Shown: in pieces, positions 48,501 to 63,500 of the stretch
Position numbering within the stretch: position 1 is the stretch's first letter
How the letters are laid out: every line of letters starts with the position of its first letter
The notes under the pieces: generated by a model
Database searches by the model: none
Told to the model about the DNA's origin: nothing
Seen by the model: the letters and a program-made list of their open reading frames with translations, nothing else
Assembly (NCBI RefSeq): GCF_001411555.2
Contig: NC_049916.1
Coordinates: forward strand, 6,962,389-7,026,388
Length of the DNA stretch: 64,000 bases
Direction of reading: 5' to 3'
DNA from: Juglans regia
Taxonomy: Eukaryota; Streptophyta; Magnoliopsida; Fagales; Juglandaceae
Position numbers and translations under genes: made by a program

Positions 48501-51500
48501 TGCATATATATATGCATGTATGTTTATAATTATATAATGTATACATTTGGGTAGATTAATCTCTATATTTGTGTATACACTTTGTTGTATGTGTATCTTA
48601 TGTGTCCCCAAATGAAAAGCATGCACGTATATGTTTGGAGATTTTTAATTGTGAAAACTTTATGGTGTGTTTGTCTAATATATTCAGATACAAAGAGGAA
48701 CTTGCCCATAGGTAATGTCAATAACTAATACAAGCTCACTCGAGTTTGGAGGTTAGATATGATTTTTAACACAATTTAGTTCTCTCTTGTACACACAAAA
48801 GGAACATCAAGAATGGCTTAACTAAATGGAAGTTATAAAGCATAATTTTTTTTTTATTGGTAAACAAGCTTTTATTGATTATAAAGATGGGCAAGAGCCC
48901 AAGTACACGAGACATGTACAAGAGCAATGCCTAGGCATGATGTTCTAGTGATACAAGAAATTTGTGAATGTTCATGCCATTAAAACCAATTAAAATCGAC
49001 CAATGGAATAAAGTATTAAAAAGGAAAGCTCTAAGTTCATCCATTGACCGCTCGCGATCTTGAAAGCTTCTCTCATTCTTCTCCCTCCAAAGCATAATTT
49101 TTTTGAGAATATCTTTTCCTTACATGTTTCGCTAGTATAATTGTGCCAAAGTTTTTTATTCTACATTAGCATACAGTGAAGCATTACGAATCATGCAAAG
49201 TTTATCTTAAGAGAAATTGCATGACATAAGTCACTCATTTCCTCTATATTGGCCCGTGCTAGTTTAGTTCATTATGAGTTGTTTTCTCCAACAATGCAGC
49301 CTTTCGTTGGCATGTTTGGATACGGAGGACCAAGTGCGTCTATGCATCTAGGGAGGTATGGACATGTTACTGTTACTCTTTTTCTTTTCTTTCCTTTTTT
49401 TTTTTCTCTGTAATTTTCAGTCCTACCAGGGGTTGATGTTTCGCTCTTGTTCATTTCCTGCACCATATAGGCGTGCTTTGGTATCTTCAAAGACAAAAAG
49501 TTCCCACAAAGTCTATACTTTACATCTTGAAAGAGAGGCCTTACTCAGCAGTTCTGGTTCTGAGCTTAGCTGGAAGGTATGTAAGTGCCCTGAGCAGACT
49601 CTTGTCCTTTTCTTGGATATCTGTTACCTGTGAATTCTTAGATTTTTTTTTTAGTTTTTTAATATAACTAAATGAGGCCAAGTTAACTTGCACTAACCAT
49701 TGCTGGATCTCCATTCAGACTACTGGTGGCATGAGGGATCCCTTGGAAGATGAACTTAGCGAATCACCTCACGGGAGCTTTACTAAGGTAGACTTTGGTA
49801 TTTGTCTTCTTTCTTATTATTACCAATATCTGGCAACATAACATAGTTTTTTTCTTTTCATTTTTTTTTTTGGGGGGGGGGGGGGGGTTGTTGGGGAACT
49901 TCCCATTATGATACCACACTCTTGAGAAGATATTCTTGTTGTCGTTATACTACTCATGGTTGTCAAACTACTTATCTTTTGAAAAAAATTTCGATGTAAG
50001 TGAAGTTTGCCTAAGCCTTAGAACGCTTGACAAGGGGTGTACTTTCCATCTGATTGGTTTGGAATACATGTCTTCTGACTTCTGGCTCCAGTCGGAGTTG
50101 GAAGTCAACCCCTTCTGACTTTGCCCTACTCCCGACTTTTTGAGCCAAGCCGACTTTCAATCATATTGTTTGAAAGTGGACTTTGAAGGTTGAAAGGTGG
50201 AATATTAGATTAGTTAGCTATCATTCACTTTCTATGCAACATGCGTCGGTCTCACAAGTTTTTATTTAAGTTCCTATTTTTAACAAGCACTGAGAGATGC
50301 AAATGAGCAAATGACTGGCCATGCAATGATTGTACACATATATGTCATTAATATATATACGTGTAACATGTAGGGTCTGGATGGAATTTGTAACACCCCA
50401 ATGGAAGGCCCAAACCACATGGCCTATACTCCAAAAGGACTAGTCAATGATGCAATTGGAACCTCATTGAAACCTTATAAAGAGCAAGAACTTATCTTTC
50501 CCAAGTAATGTGGGATCCCATACACCACCTACCCTTATCCATATCATATGGGGTATCACAATATACCCCCCTTAAATTCCCGACGTCCTCGTCGAGCCTG
50601 TTCATTGTAGCTGGCATGGCTCAAGTCCCACATTTCTGGTTGGGATAGGCCCTGATACCATTTGTAACGCAAGACCCAAACCACATGGCCTATACTCCAA
50701 AAGGACTAGTCAATGATGCAATTGGAGTCTCATTGAGACCTTATAAAGAGCAAAAACTTATCTTTCCCAAGCAATGTGGGATCCCATATACCACCTACCC
50801 TTATCCATATCATATGAGGTATCACAGAATTCCTGGTTGTATTTGATATGAAATTTTGACCCAATTCATATTGGAGAGGGGAATTCCCTCTGCCACTTCA
50901 GCTGGCATGTGTCGGAATTTGACAATTCAGATTGGAAGCTGTGGCTTGGGTTAGAACCTTTGGCATAGTGGACAGACTTATGGTTGACTATTAATGGAAC
51001 TGGAATAAGTGTTCTTTTATATTGTTGGACGATTTTGTTAATTTTTATCTGTAGTTTAGTGCTAGTTCATGGGGCTTGTATACATTTGAATTTAAGTAAT
51101 TCTTGTTCGCTTTATGTGGAAGTTTTTCATTTTACGTTTGTTTTCATAAAAATGTTAGCTTTTGGGCTATGCCTATTCATATTAATATTAATATTAATAT
51201 AATTGTTTACTTATAAAAAAAATGTCACTAGAATGAGCTCTTTCTTGGTTATCTCTATTCTTTTAAAATTTGGATGATGATGAATATGAGGTTGTAGATC
51301 ATCTAACGATTTGAGTCCATTTACTTATCAATTTATTTATTTTCATTAGATCCAAAATGCTCTGAGGACAAAAGATCTTGTCTTTTTCCTATGATTTTGT
51401 TTTATCAGTATTTTGGAATTACAGTAGCAGAGTACTTGTGTGAAATCATTTATATAGGTTGTTGATGGGTTTGTGTTAGAAGAGTTTTGTTAAGTTACTA

Positions 51501-54500
51501 ATATATGAGTAAGGGAATTTGTTACAAGGGTATTTTGGTTATTTGATTTTATTATATATATCAATACGAGATTGAGGCCTTGTTTGGTTACCCAGATGGG
51601 ATGAGATGAAAGTTGAATAAAATATTGTTAGAATATAATTTTTTAATTTACTTTTTTGTTTTGGAATTTAAAAAAGTTGAATTGTTTATTATATTTGTGT
51701 GAGAATTTATGAAAGTTGTAATAATGAGATGAGATGAGATGGTTTGTGATAACAAACCAGGTTTGAGAGAGGTGATGTGAGGGTATAGCCTCCTCTTTCT
51801 TACCATGCAAATCTTTTAGCATGGTATTAGATATTAGGGTTTACATTCTTACACCTTGTTGGCCTCCGTTTTTCCCCCTTTCTTCTTCTTCTACCAACAC
51901 TGACAGAGTGACAGTCCCACAAGCTGCCAAAAAAGAAGATTGGGATCAGTGCTAAGAGACCATTCAAACCTAGTTCCAACAAAACAGTTGTATATATGTT
52001 TGAATAATAGTTCACTGGACTAGTGCACCCTGACATAGGAATAAATTATTAGTAAGGTTGAAGGTGTATAATGTATTCCGTATTGATATATGAAGTTTTT
52101 TTTTACTTTTTGAAGATAAGATGGCATTGTGGCTTTGAATTTGAAAGGGTTTTTGAGGCTTACGGCTCTTGTGGGCCCCACATGAAGTAAATTTTTAAGG
52201 CAAGGATTGGGATTATATTTTCATGAAGCTAATGCCTTAATGTTGAAAGTCAATAATCTCAGGTGTGGAACTTAGGTTTCATTTCGTACTTGGGGGAGGT
52301 GGCCTCTTAACAAATCTAAGGAACAATTAATGTTTTTTTTCATGTCTGAGGACTTTGTGGGTTTCATCTGTTGCTTTTGAGTTTATTAGGTTTCACGTGC
52401 ATCTTTTTTCTTTTCTCATGTATCTTTCTTTTATTTTAATCTCAGATGTCAAGGGCAGCAATGTCTTTGTTTCAGATTCATTGTCATTAGTCAGCAATCT
52501 AGCTGAGTTTTTGTCTGTGAGGGATGCACATCTTGATCCCTGCTGGTGAAGCAGAAGACCAGTGGTGATAAGAAGGCATTTATTTTCTTTTGTAGCGTCA
52601 AAAATTTATCCAATGTTCACTACCATCTTGCGAGTGGTGCATAAATCTAACATTTAACAAGTCTTGTTAAGCTGATCTAATGTTTGACATTGTTGCTGAT
52701 CTAATTTCCACCAAGTCTTTGGGGAAAGGTGGTCTTTGTATTGCACAATGATCTTTTAATTATTTAGACGAGGTATTTGTTTGTCTATTCTTTCTGTGAT
52801 CACATTATACAGACTCAGAGATGAGATAATTATTTCTGTTCTTTCCATGATCACATTATACATGCTTGTAATTGTTTAATTCTATTTTGACAGATCGAGA
52901 TTTTTGAGCTAAAAAGAAATAGCTTGGACATATTTATACTCCAATGCAAGATCAAAGACATCTATTTTCCATACATTCAGGTATGTTTGCTCCAATGAAA
53001 AGCATCATAATTGCAGCCAACTTGTAGTTTCATAGATGCACCCAATTAGATATATTTTAGAATTGGAAATACTAAATTTTATGAGTACCTGTGTGATTAC
53101 AAGTAAGGTTGCATTTGGATGTTGAGCTGAGTTGAATTCTTTATGAATAGTAATGAGTTAAGATGGTAGGGTGAGTTTTGTGGGGTCCACTTAAAATTTG
53201 TTTAAATGTGTTTGGATGTTAAGATGAGTTTAGATGTATTTATGGAAAGTTGAAAAAGGTTGTGGGTCCCACATGTAAAGAAGTATTGAATTGAAAAAGG
53301 TTGTGGATTCCATGTGTAAAGAGGTTTTGAGTTGAGATGAGTTTAGTAATTTGAGAGTTGGGTGTTTGGATATTAGACTTAACTTAAAATTAGACTGAAC
53401 TGAGTTGAACTCAGATGAGTTTAACAACCAAACGGGGCCTAAGAGTCTCAAGGCAAGTAATGACCTTTAGGTTGTTATTAGGGTGTAGCTATAAGTGGGT
53501 AAAAAATAAAATAAAAAAAAATATAGGTTTCTTTTAGTAGTTTGTTAATGCTGGTCCTTGGAAATTTCCTTCCAACGAAATAAGCCTCCCTCCTATAAAA
53601 AAAGAAGCAAAAAAAAAAAAAAACTCCCCTAGCTCCATCCCTGGTTGTTATGCCTTTTCTACTCATGTTGGGATGTGCATCATGTGCCACTTGGGATGCA
53701 AGGAAGATTTTGACCGTTGTAAGATAATATTGTTGTCGAACTCAAGTTATTTGATATTACAATTAATATAATATGTATAAAGTTTGCACCGAAATAAGCC
53801 CCCCTCCCAAAAGAATAGAAGAAAACTCCCATAGCTTCATCCCTGGTTGTTATGCCTTTTCTGCTCATGTTGGGATGCGCTTCATGTGCCACTTTGGTTG
53901 CAAGGAGGATTTTGCCCATTTTAAGATGATATTGTTGTTGAACTCAAGTTATTTGATGTTTCGGTATGAATTAAGCTTGAGTATCAATGTCAATCTTTTT
54001 TCTCAATATGGCTTGGCTGGATTTGTCTTTGGCCTGTAACAACTAGCATGGTCTGTGAGCAAATCATTGCCTTTGTCCCTAGCACATGTAAGAAACAAAT
54101 GGAACTTTCTTTTTTCTTTGGTAAGTTAAGTAAACTAAGTTTGTAATACCTAATGTATGCACAAACTTCAAGATGATCTACATATGCTAGGGATGAAAAT
54201 CAAAGAGCACGAGGACAATTTATAATTTCTCAAAACTCAGAAGAGCAAATCTTCAAAATCATGATGATTTCATGATGCTTAATCCATCGACAATCTGATT
54301 TGCCACACGGACTTGACAATTTTATGTGACCATGCTTATGAGTGGTTACTTTCCCATGTACTGGGACAATGCATTGCCTTTATTAATAAAATTATTGCTT
54401 ATCTGCCAATATATTTATGTGTGTATATATATATATATATTGATTTAGCTATGTAGGTGTTTTCTTTATACTTCCTGTGTACTTGGACAATGCCTATTTG

Positions 54501-57500
54501 ATTTGTATTAATAAAGTTATTTTTACCCATAAGATATATATAAATATGTATATATATACACATATTGATTTAGCTGGTTTTTAAATTTTCTGTAGCGGTG
54601 TACTGGTCGAATTACTTGACACATGCAAGCATGTGCCAATGCTTTATTGCATCATATACACGTCCAAATAAAATTTTCTTTCTTGAGAGGCTTGTATACT
54701 TTTTGAGTAAACCTTTCCACATTAACCATTGTGGTCATAGAGGCATACATTTTTCATTAGTAATAAATGCATTTTCTTGTATGCTTTAGCATCTGCCAGG
54801 GCATAGAGCTTTATTATTGCTATTATTATTAGTATGATTATTATTCTTTGGCAGGTATTGTGCTTGATATTCTTGTGTGTTTTTTCACTGATGTGCAGTG
54901 TGATGAAGTGTCCAAATCAGCAAAGACAATTACACCGATAGAATTTCAGGTTTAAGATTGCACTGTTACGTTTTCCACATGTTTCATATATTTGTAAGAA
55001 TTCCTTGTCAAATTTTTTATATTTTTGGGTGGTTCAAATGGGTCAATTTGCTTTAATATTGGAGCTTGACTTTTTACACTGTTCTCTTTCCAAATACGGT
55101 TGGTTGATGTTTATTAAGAGTATGCTTTCCAAGTTGCCTACTTATTTCGTTTCTCTATTCTATACCCCTGTCGATGTTGCTAATCAGGTGGAAAAGTTGT
55201 GAAGGGGGTTTTTTTGGGGTGGCCTGCATTATGAATCCAAACATCATCTTGTTAATTGGAAGACAGTTTGTACTCCCCTTAATGTTGGAGGCATGGTGTT
55301 AGAAATTCACTCAATTTCAATCAGACCTTGTAGGAAAGTGGTTGTGGTGGTATGCTATGGTGTAAGGCTTTTTGGCGACAGGTGACTGATAGAAAATATG
55401 ATAGTTTGGCTGAAGGATGATATTTGGAAATTTTTACAAGATCTTATGGGGTAAATCTCTGGAAGAGTGTAAGAAGGAATTATTTACAGAGTTATTTTGT
55501 ATTGCATGTGATAGAGATGCGCTGGTAGCCAGTCATATGCTTATTCAGAACTCAGTTCATTGGGATTTGAATTTTATTAGATTGGTATGACTGTGAGGTT
55601 GACTTTGTATCTTTCTTTAATGGTTAATGCATTTACCTAGTTCTTCCTAAGTTTGCTTTTTCTTACCTTTGGAAGAGCCATTGGAAGTTTCAATGGGAGC
55701 TTCATTTATCACATGGATTGCATCCTTAGGTTCAATTATTGCTATGGATAATCTTTGCCAGCATCATATTGTAGCAAGTTACTGAAGTTGTATGCATAGT
55801 TTTGAATTTCGTTCTGTTCTGATCATTCCGATCAGAATTTTCTGTTCCGGTACACTATACCTCATTTTTCTGTTTTGTTCAAAATTCTGGTCCGTTCTGG
55901 CCTATTCCGGCCGGAATTTGCATTCTGGACCCTATTCTGTTACAAACTGTTTTAATGACAGTTTTGTAATTTTCTCGAGTTTCGCTAGAATTTTTTTAAA
56001 TCTTCAATCTAGATAGTATTTATATAATTCTAAAATCTAAAAAGTATTGATATAATTTTTTTATAACTTTTTAAATATGTCTCCTCACTCTCTTTTGTTA
56101 AAAATCATAATTTTTAATAATTTATCTGCTCTTTTATTTTTTCTTTGTTTTTTTGTCTTAACTCAAGTTTGTGATTTTTTTTAATACTATCTTTTAATGC
56201 CAACATCTCTATTTTTTTTTCAACGTATATTCATTTTATAAATTGTCAATTCTTCCATATATACACACACACACACATATGATACGCACTTATACATGTA
56301 TTTATCTTATTACTTATTAGTTTATATATACATATAATAAATATATTATAGTTAATTCCGAAATGGTACATTGGAACACACCAATCCTGAAATATTCCGT
56401 TTCAGTGATTAAACCGGAATGATCACCAGAACAGAATTTAAAACATTGATTAGAATGGCTGGAATTTCAATTCGGTCAATGTTTTAAATTCCGGCCATTT
56501 TAGTATTTTAGGATATTGTAATCTAACGCATTCTCCTAGTGCCCCACTATCTCTATTTTTCTTATAATTATTTTTCTATTTACCAAGTGGTTTAATGGCC
56601 ATACCTGAATGATCCACATGACATCTGCAGTAAAATATGAAGAAGAAAGGGATGGAAAAATATGCGAGTAGTCCCTTTTTCCGTCTGTTTTTCTCCCGGT
56701 ACCTATAGCACCACTCAAATATGAAAGTACTGAGAAGGATTCTCCTGCCTTTTCAGGTTAATGGTGATGATTTAGCTGAAACTGAAGGGGGAGAGGTTGC
56801 TGTCACCAACTTGCATTCCTGCAATGGTCCTGACTTTATTCTACAGCTTCGTTTTTCCTTCAAGCAAGCTAATGCTGCAGCCAAAAGTCCAGGTAGGTTA
56901 CCATTAACTATTCGTTGTTAAATCATCTAGCTCTTATTAATAAAAAAAATGTCCAAGGTATGTTGTAGTCTTTTTTTTTTTTTTTAGTTTTTAATGAGTT
57001 TCAGCTGTGAGCAATTCCAGCTACAATTTCAGTTATTTTTCTTCTAAGACTTGGATATATCAGGTTCAACAGCATCTCAAGAAGCCAATGCACGCCTGAA
57101 GTGTGTTTATTTTCCATCAATTAAGGTATAAGAGTAGCAAACAACCTTTCACATTATGTCACCGTTGAAATTTTATAGGCTGTTTTTTTCAGGGGAAAGA
57201 AAGTGTTGAGATGATTTTGGAGAAACTAGAAGCTGAAGGCTGCAGTATCACAGAAAACTATGAAACCTTCAGTCGTGTCTCTGTTCGACGGCTTGGCCGT
57301 TTACTTCCAGATGCTCGCTGGGTAGGTTGTCAATCTTGCCATATTATCTGATGAGTGCTGAGCATTCTTTTCTTATCACTATCTGATTTTAGTTAGCCCA
57401 ACATCTTTCCATTTTTTACGGTATATAATTTCTAAACCATAGTGTGAAATGTGAAATTTCATAATTTGCATATTTTCTGTTTCCTGAAGCTATGATAGAT

Positions 57501-60500
57501 GTGCTTAAATTTTTTGATTATCACATGCCATGCGTGTTCTAAACCACAATGTGTCCCATTTTTGTGCCACAAGTAGGTAATGTACGGACGCATTATTGTA
57601 TTTCATCCACTGTTGAACTGTTGTTCTTGACTCATTATTTCATCGTATTATAGCTTAGTTATTGGTGTCGATAATAAGTTGTTCTTAGGAAAAGTTAAGT
57701 ATTGGTCCTTGGGGTTTGGCCTTTTCTCAAACTGGTCCTTGTGAACTAATTCCAAATCAATCATGTGGGTAGCGTTGACCATTGCTTTGTTGTCACCGTT
57801 AGCTGGCCCAAAAGGCATTCCTGTCCAGCCCATTAAAGGGGCACCTTTGAGAGACAAGTGGGAAGAGAGAAGGAGAAAGCTCCAGAGAGAATCATCTCTT
57901 CCAGCCTCCTTCAACTTCTTCAACCTCACGATGAAAGCTCCAGAGAGAATCATCTCCAGAAAATAAGTCTCCAACCTCTATTGTGCAGAGAGAAATGAGA
58001 AACCATGAGAGACTGTAAAATATTCCTATTATAGTGGATTTGCCCTCCAAATGACCAGTGGACGTAGGTCATGTGCCGAACCACATAAATCAGTGTCTCT
58101 ATCTCCACTTATTTTTCCTGTATTTATTTTCCATTCATTGCTATGGATGTAAATACGAACACCGTACAACCACTCTGGACCACCACCGGGGGCTCCAAAC
58201 TACACCGATCAAGGTCGAATTGCCACCATAGGCCGGGAATGATTCTTCCTTGTATTTCAGGCCCGTTGTGCTTTTTTTTTTTTTGGCATTAACAGTCACC
58301 ATCCAATCTTATAGTATCTTTAGAGTCGTACGTAAGTCTTTTCAGTGTTGCTTACACGTGGTGCAGAAGTGTTTCTGATATCGTTCTTTTAGGAGCAATT
58401 TCCTTTATCATCATTCTTGTTCTCATTATTCGGCATCTCAAAATTCACTCATTCAATGATCATTATAAGAATTGCCTACTGTTGCCATTTATCAAATTTT
58501 CATACCAACATGTAGCATAACTAAACAAGACCAGTAACAGAGAAAAATTCAACGTTGAACTTCATTAGCTGCAGATAAAACGTAACTGAAATTGTTCCAA
58601 TACATCAGATCTATGCTTATTGCACTCCTCAGTTTCTACGGAGCTGAGTGAATGTACACATATTAGGGTTGTTTTTCTGTGCTCATGTAGTCTTAGTATA
58701 GGTGTTTCCTGGCCTAAGCAACATTCTCAAGCAATATGCCATCTCATACGTTTTAAGCATATGCTCGTCCCAACTCTACCCTTGCCACCATGACTTTTCC
58801 CACATTTGGTACATCTTTTTTCTTGATTTCTTGGCAGATTTCTATTCTCTTGTGCTATTTCTGCCATTTTTTTGGTGGGCCTATTCTTTTTTGTAGCTCC
58901 AGCATCTCCCAGTCAATGCTATTTAAAAAAGAATAGCCTATTCCTCCATGTCTGGGTTTTATAATTATGCTAATTGCCTCTCTCATGATATGGTCCTCAA
59001 TGGAGCCATTGTACTAAAAATATCTCATGGCTTTGATTTTCATCTTGGTCGAATTCCCAAAGTGCTACCCTCTTTTTTGGTTATCACTCCTTGGAGGCTT
59101 TCTTCGTATGCTCTTATCACACCTACATCATTGTCCATACAGTTTGATGTCAGCAATCTTGAAGGTGGAATTGGTGAATACAGTGTTATTACTTTAATTG
59201 CCTCTCCTCGTATGCTTTACTGCAGGTTCTTGTACTGCTCTTCCCTTGTGTTTTTTTTCCTTTCTTTTTTCTGGGCACTCTGTCCTTAAGTTACTGCTTG
59301 AGCCTGTTGTATAATTGTTGTACAAACACTTTCTAGTAATGGCTAGAATGCTTTAATACTGTGTCCTGTGGCATTCCAAGAAAGGAAGAAACTTTCCCCA
59401 AGCATGCAACCTAATAGAATGAACTTTGAATCAATAAAGAAAATTCTAACAATTGAATGTAAATAGTAGGAAATAAAATTGTCTTGACGACATGGCCACC
59501 AGTCATTGTTTTTCACTTCTTTTTTCTGTTTGTTTATGTAGTATATATGCCTTTATATTTACCTTTCAGTGCTACGTGATGGGCTAGTCTCAAATATCCA
59601 ATTCCTTTGCTTCACCACAGGCATGGCTTCCTTTTATGGAGTTCAGGCACAAAAAGGGAGATAAGGCCCACATACTGAAGAGATGTTGCTGGAGGGTTAA
59701 ATGCTTTGTTGGTATGGTGGTTGCATTTCCTATAAGTTGCCACATTTTTCATTTATACTTTCTAGAAATCTTTATTTAAATGCTTGTGGAATTGTTCTGG
59801 TTGCAGACACTGATGCTGGTTTCAATCCAACACCTTCTAAGGTAAGGAATGATCTTCTGAGTACATGTAAGAGTGTGTCAAGTAAGTTCATTTTCCATAT
59901 CCTGGATCTTTGGGGCATTACAAAAATTGTGGATGAAAATTTCCTCACTGCACCATGATCTTGTCATAGTTTTCTTTCCCTTCCTTTCCTTTGGTTTTGT
60001 TTTCTAAATTATTCCTCCCACATAAAAGACTTTAGGATATGGTACGAATGAATGATACAAAAACACAATAACAGGATGAATTTAAACATCAGTAGTATCT
60101 ATAATCTTTGAAATGGAAGGAGGAGGTCTTTGGCCATTCTATAGCTCTCTATGAATGAATGGCTGGTCACCTCAGCCCTCAATTCTCTAGTTTTCTAGAT
60201 TTGGAAGACTTTTGCTATTTTTCTTTTTGCTAGTTGGTTTTCTTTTGTTTACTTCCTTTGTACTTTGCTTGCCCACTCTTTGTGCTTTTAAGAATATATT
60301 ACATTATTTATGAAAACATATCTTTTGCCTGGATATTATGGTGGCTGGCCAGGCTAAATTTTCCTGCCATTGTTTTTTTTCAAGTAAAAGAAATGTGCTA
60401 AAAGTTTATTCACCTGCTGCTAGTAATCACTGTAATCATTAAGCCATACTGTAGAAATGGAAATGTGACAAATTGGAGGATTGGAGGAGGTTGTCTTGTA

Positions 60501-63500
60501 TGCAGATAATCATGTGCGCTTGCGTGCTCATGGCACCTAAACTGGTGCTTTCATAGGTATGCAGAAAACAGATTTATGTAGGCGGATGGAAGAAGAACTA
60601 AGCAAAGCTTACAAAATAGTGTAATGACTATTTATTTATTTCTTTGTTTATTTTTCCATTTTTTCTAACAATGATAGGTAATTGTGTTTTATGCAGACTG
60701 ATCTGGCCCACCATAGTCCTTTTACTACTGCTCTAAAGAATTTCGGCAATAAGCTTTATGAAAAAGAAAAGTGTAATCTTTCTGACCGTCACAATAGAGA
60801 ACTCTTCTGAGATAGCTCATGTTGATTGCTATATGCTATTCTCATTTATATAATTTTGTACCTGCAGTTGTCGATGTTGAAATTTATAGAGACCAAAAGT
60901 TGTTGACTCCTTTGCAACTGGAGAGAGAGTATCAAGATTGGATTCTTCAAATGCATGATCGTTATGATCAAGAAACTGAATGTGGAGAGGATCAACCTGT
61001 CCTTGTTGTCAGCCCTGCAAACAAAAAGGCTCTTGGCATATCATCTGATGGTAGGGATAAAAAATGATAAACAACTTGATTTCCCAAATGATAAACAGCT
61101 TGGATACTCAAAAATTCTGATTTCTAGGAATGATTTTCATTTTCCATCGAAGTATCTTTTAAGAAAGCATGCCATTTCCAATATAGCAGCCGCTGGTGCT
61201 GTGAGGGAGATGTAGAGTGCTCTTTTTATATTGAGAAGTCGAATAGTTGATTTTAAAGATGTAGGTGACTTATTATCAGAGGCAGATAAAGGCTTTGCTA
61301 CAATTCAGCTTGAGACCTTTCATTTAAACCAAAGTACAAGTCTCCAGAAAAGGACGTCTTAAAGATGTGGGAGTTTACGAATGGGCTACTAAATGGGAAA
61401 GGGGTGGTATTGATTTAAATAGGCTCAGAATTGAGATGAATGCACAAGTCATATGTGGAGGAAAGGGTATTGTATGAGTCTTCACAATATAAGACCTGCT
61501 CCAATTGTCATAATCCTAAGAATGAATGGGTTTGAAGGTTTGGTCTTCTCCGACCACAGTGGCTGAAACAAGTTTGATGCATTTTGTCCCTATTGTCGAT
61601 GAAGTCCCAATGGCTCAGCCATCTTGTTGAATCTGAGATGTCCATCCTTGTGAGTTCTTCTCCATCGTTGATTCCCGTTTCCCCATTTTTTTCTATTTGA
61701 GAATCGTTCATCTAGTATAGAAGAGCCTGGTTTGGAGGTATTAATGGCCTTATATTGCCCAAGTATTAATGGCCTTATATTACGGTAATGTTATCAACTT
61801 GATCGCAGTGACAATCCCTCATGAAGTGACTGTTTGCCTTTTGCTCTGGTTGATGCCACTGTGTCGATGGGACATATTTGTGGTTGCAAGGATCATTTGG
61901 AGGGGTTTTACTAATGTTGGATAGGATTGTGGTAGAGAAACAAGAGGGTTGTGTGGGAACTTCTTTGTAGCATGCTTCTTTAGAATTGTTTTGACTTTGA
62001 ATGGTCAGTGTGTGTGGTCCAAATGATGATGGTGAAGATGTCTTCGGGATGAATTCGGCTGAACAATCAGGCATGCATTGACATTCATGAACTATGTCGA
62101 AGTCTTTAAAGTTTATTTTTTATGAAGTACTCATAGATATCCCACTGGTCCCCCCCCCCCCCCCCCAAATAATGGCACGTCTTCGTTTCATAGCGATAGG
62201 TTTCTATTTTCTCTAGCGTATGGAGAACATTTCTTGATGTATTACAGGGGTGACTGCTTATAATTTTACTTTGAGATTGAATTGTGGCATATCGGTTGGA
62301 TGCAGAAGTGGGTTTGTGGAACAGTTGAAAATATGGTGGTCATCATACACACCAAGGATCTATTAGTCATGTTTTGGCTTGTAAACTGAAAGCATTAAAA
62401 GTGGATTTAAAGAAAGGAATGGGGTGTTTGGTGATGTAGAAAAATCTTTAATGAAGAATCTTTAATGGAAAAATTAAGATCTTTTCGAAAGTATCAACAT
62501 TCTTGATTCTATTGCAGTAGAAAAATCTTTAATGAAGAATGAAAGTTTGATAAAGGAAGTTGCTTTTCTAAGGAGTTGGAAAAATGTATTTTGTTTGAAG
62601 AAGTGAGTTGTAGGCTGAGGTAAGGGGCTTTGTGGTTGAGAAGGGCTGATAAGAACACCAAATTTTCTCATTGAGTGGAAAAATCACATCGTAGAAACAA
62701 ATTGGTGGATTAAGGTGCCGGTTGGATAGTGAGTTGAGATGAAATTTGAATAAAATATTGTTAGAATATTATTTTTTAATATTATTATTGTTTTGAGATT
62801 TGAAAAAATTGAATTGTTTATTATATTTTGTGTGAGAATTTGGGAAAGTTGTAATGATGAGATGAGATCGATTTTGAAGCAACAAGAGAGCATATAATAC
62901 AATTTCGTGGAGGTTAAAATCCCCAAGTCTTGGGCTTGGGGGTATGCTCCCCCCAGGTCTAAGGTTTAAATCCCCTTGGGTGCAAACAATCTCGAAGGGC
63001 CATCGGAATGAGAAATTTTTCCCTTGAATTATCCGAGGTGCACTTGCGAAAAACACCTTGCTGAGGGCCTGTGCACCCCTGGGATTAGTTGGGATGCTGT
63101 TCTTAGACACCCGGTGCCAAATCAAAATAAAAAATAAAAATTGTCATCAGTTTTATGAATGTTTATAGTCTGAAGAATTTTGGAGCGACTGAAGCTGATG
63201 GCCTTTCATTCCTATCCATATCAAGAATGGTTTGAAAGGAATTTAAGGAGAATGTGATGTGGGAGGTGGTAAGGGGATTGAATGGGGATAAGGGGGTCGG
63301 AGGTATGTTAAAAGAAGTGTTGCAAGGTTCTAAAAGAATTCATCCTATTTGGCTTTCGGAAGTTAATAATCAAACAAATTTTGAGAGGAGTTTCAATGCA
63401 ACTTTTATATTATATCTCTTATTGCCAAAAAGGTTGGTGCAAAGGACATTAAGGACTTTCATCCTATTAGCTTAGGCGGTGGAGTATATAAAATTATCTC

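Noticed and set aside
53478..54039. Several open frames on both strands in GMI1 intron 10
   Set aside because: Explained by the tandem duplication; the same peptide words recur and no domain is present.
57648..57974. 108-codon minus-strand frame and its plus-strand counterpart
   Set aside because: Lies partly in the LTR-like repeat within a GMI1 intron; no recognisable domain.
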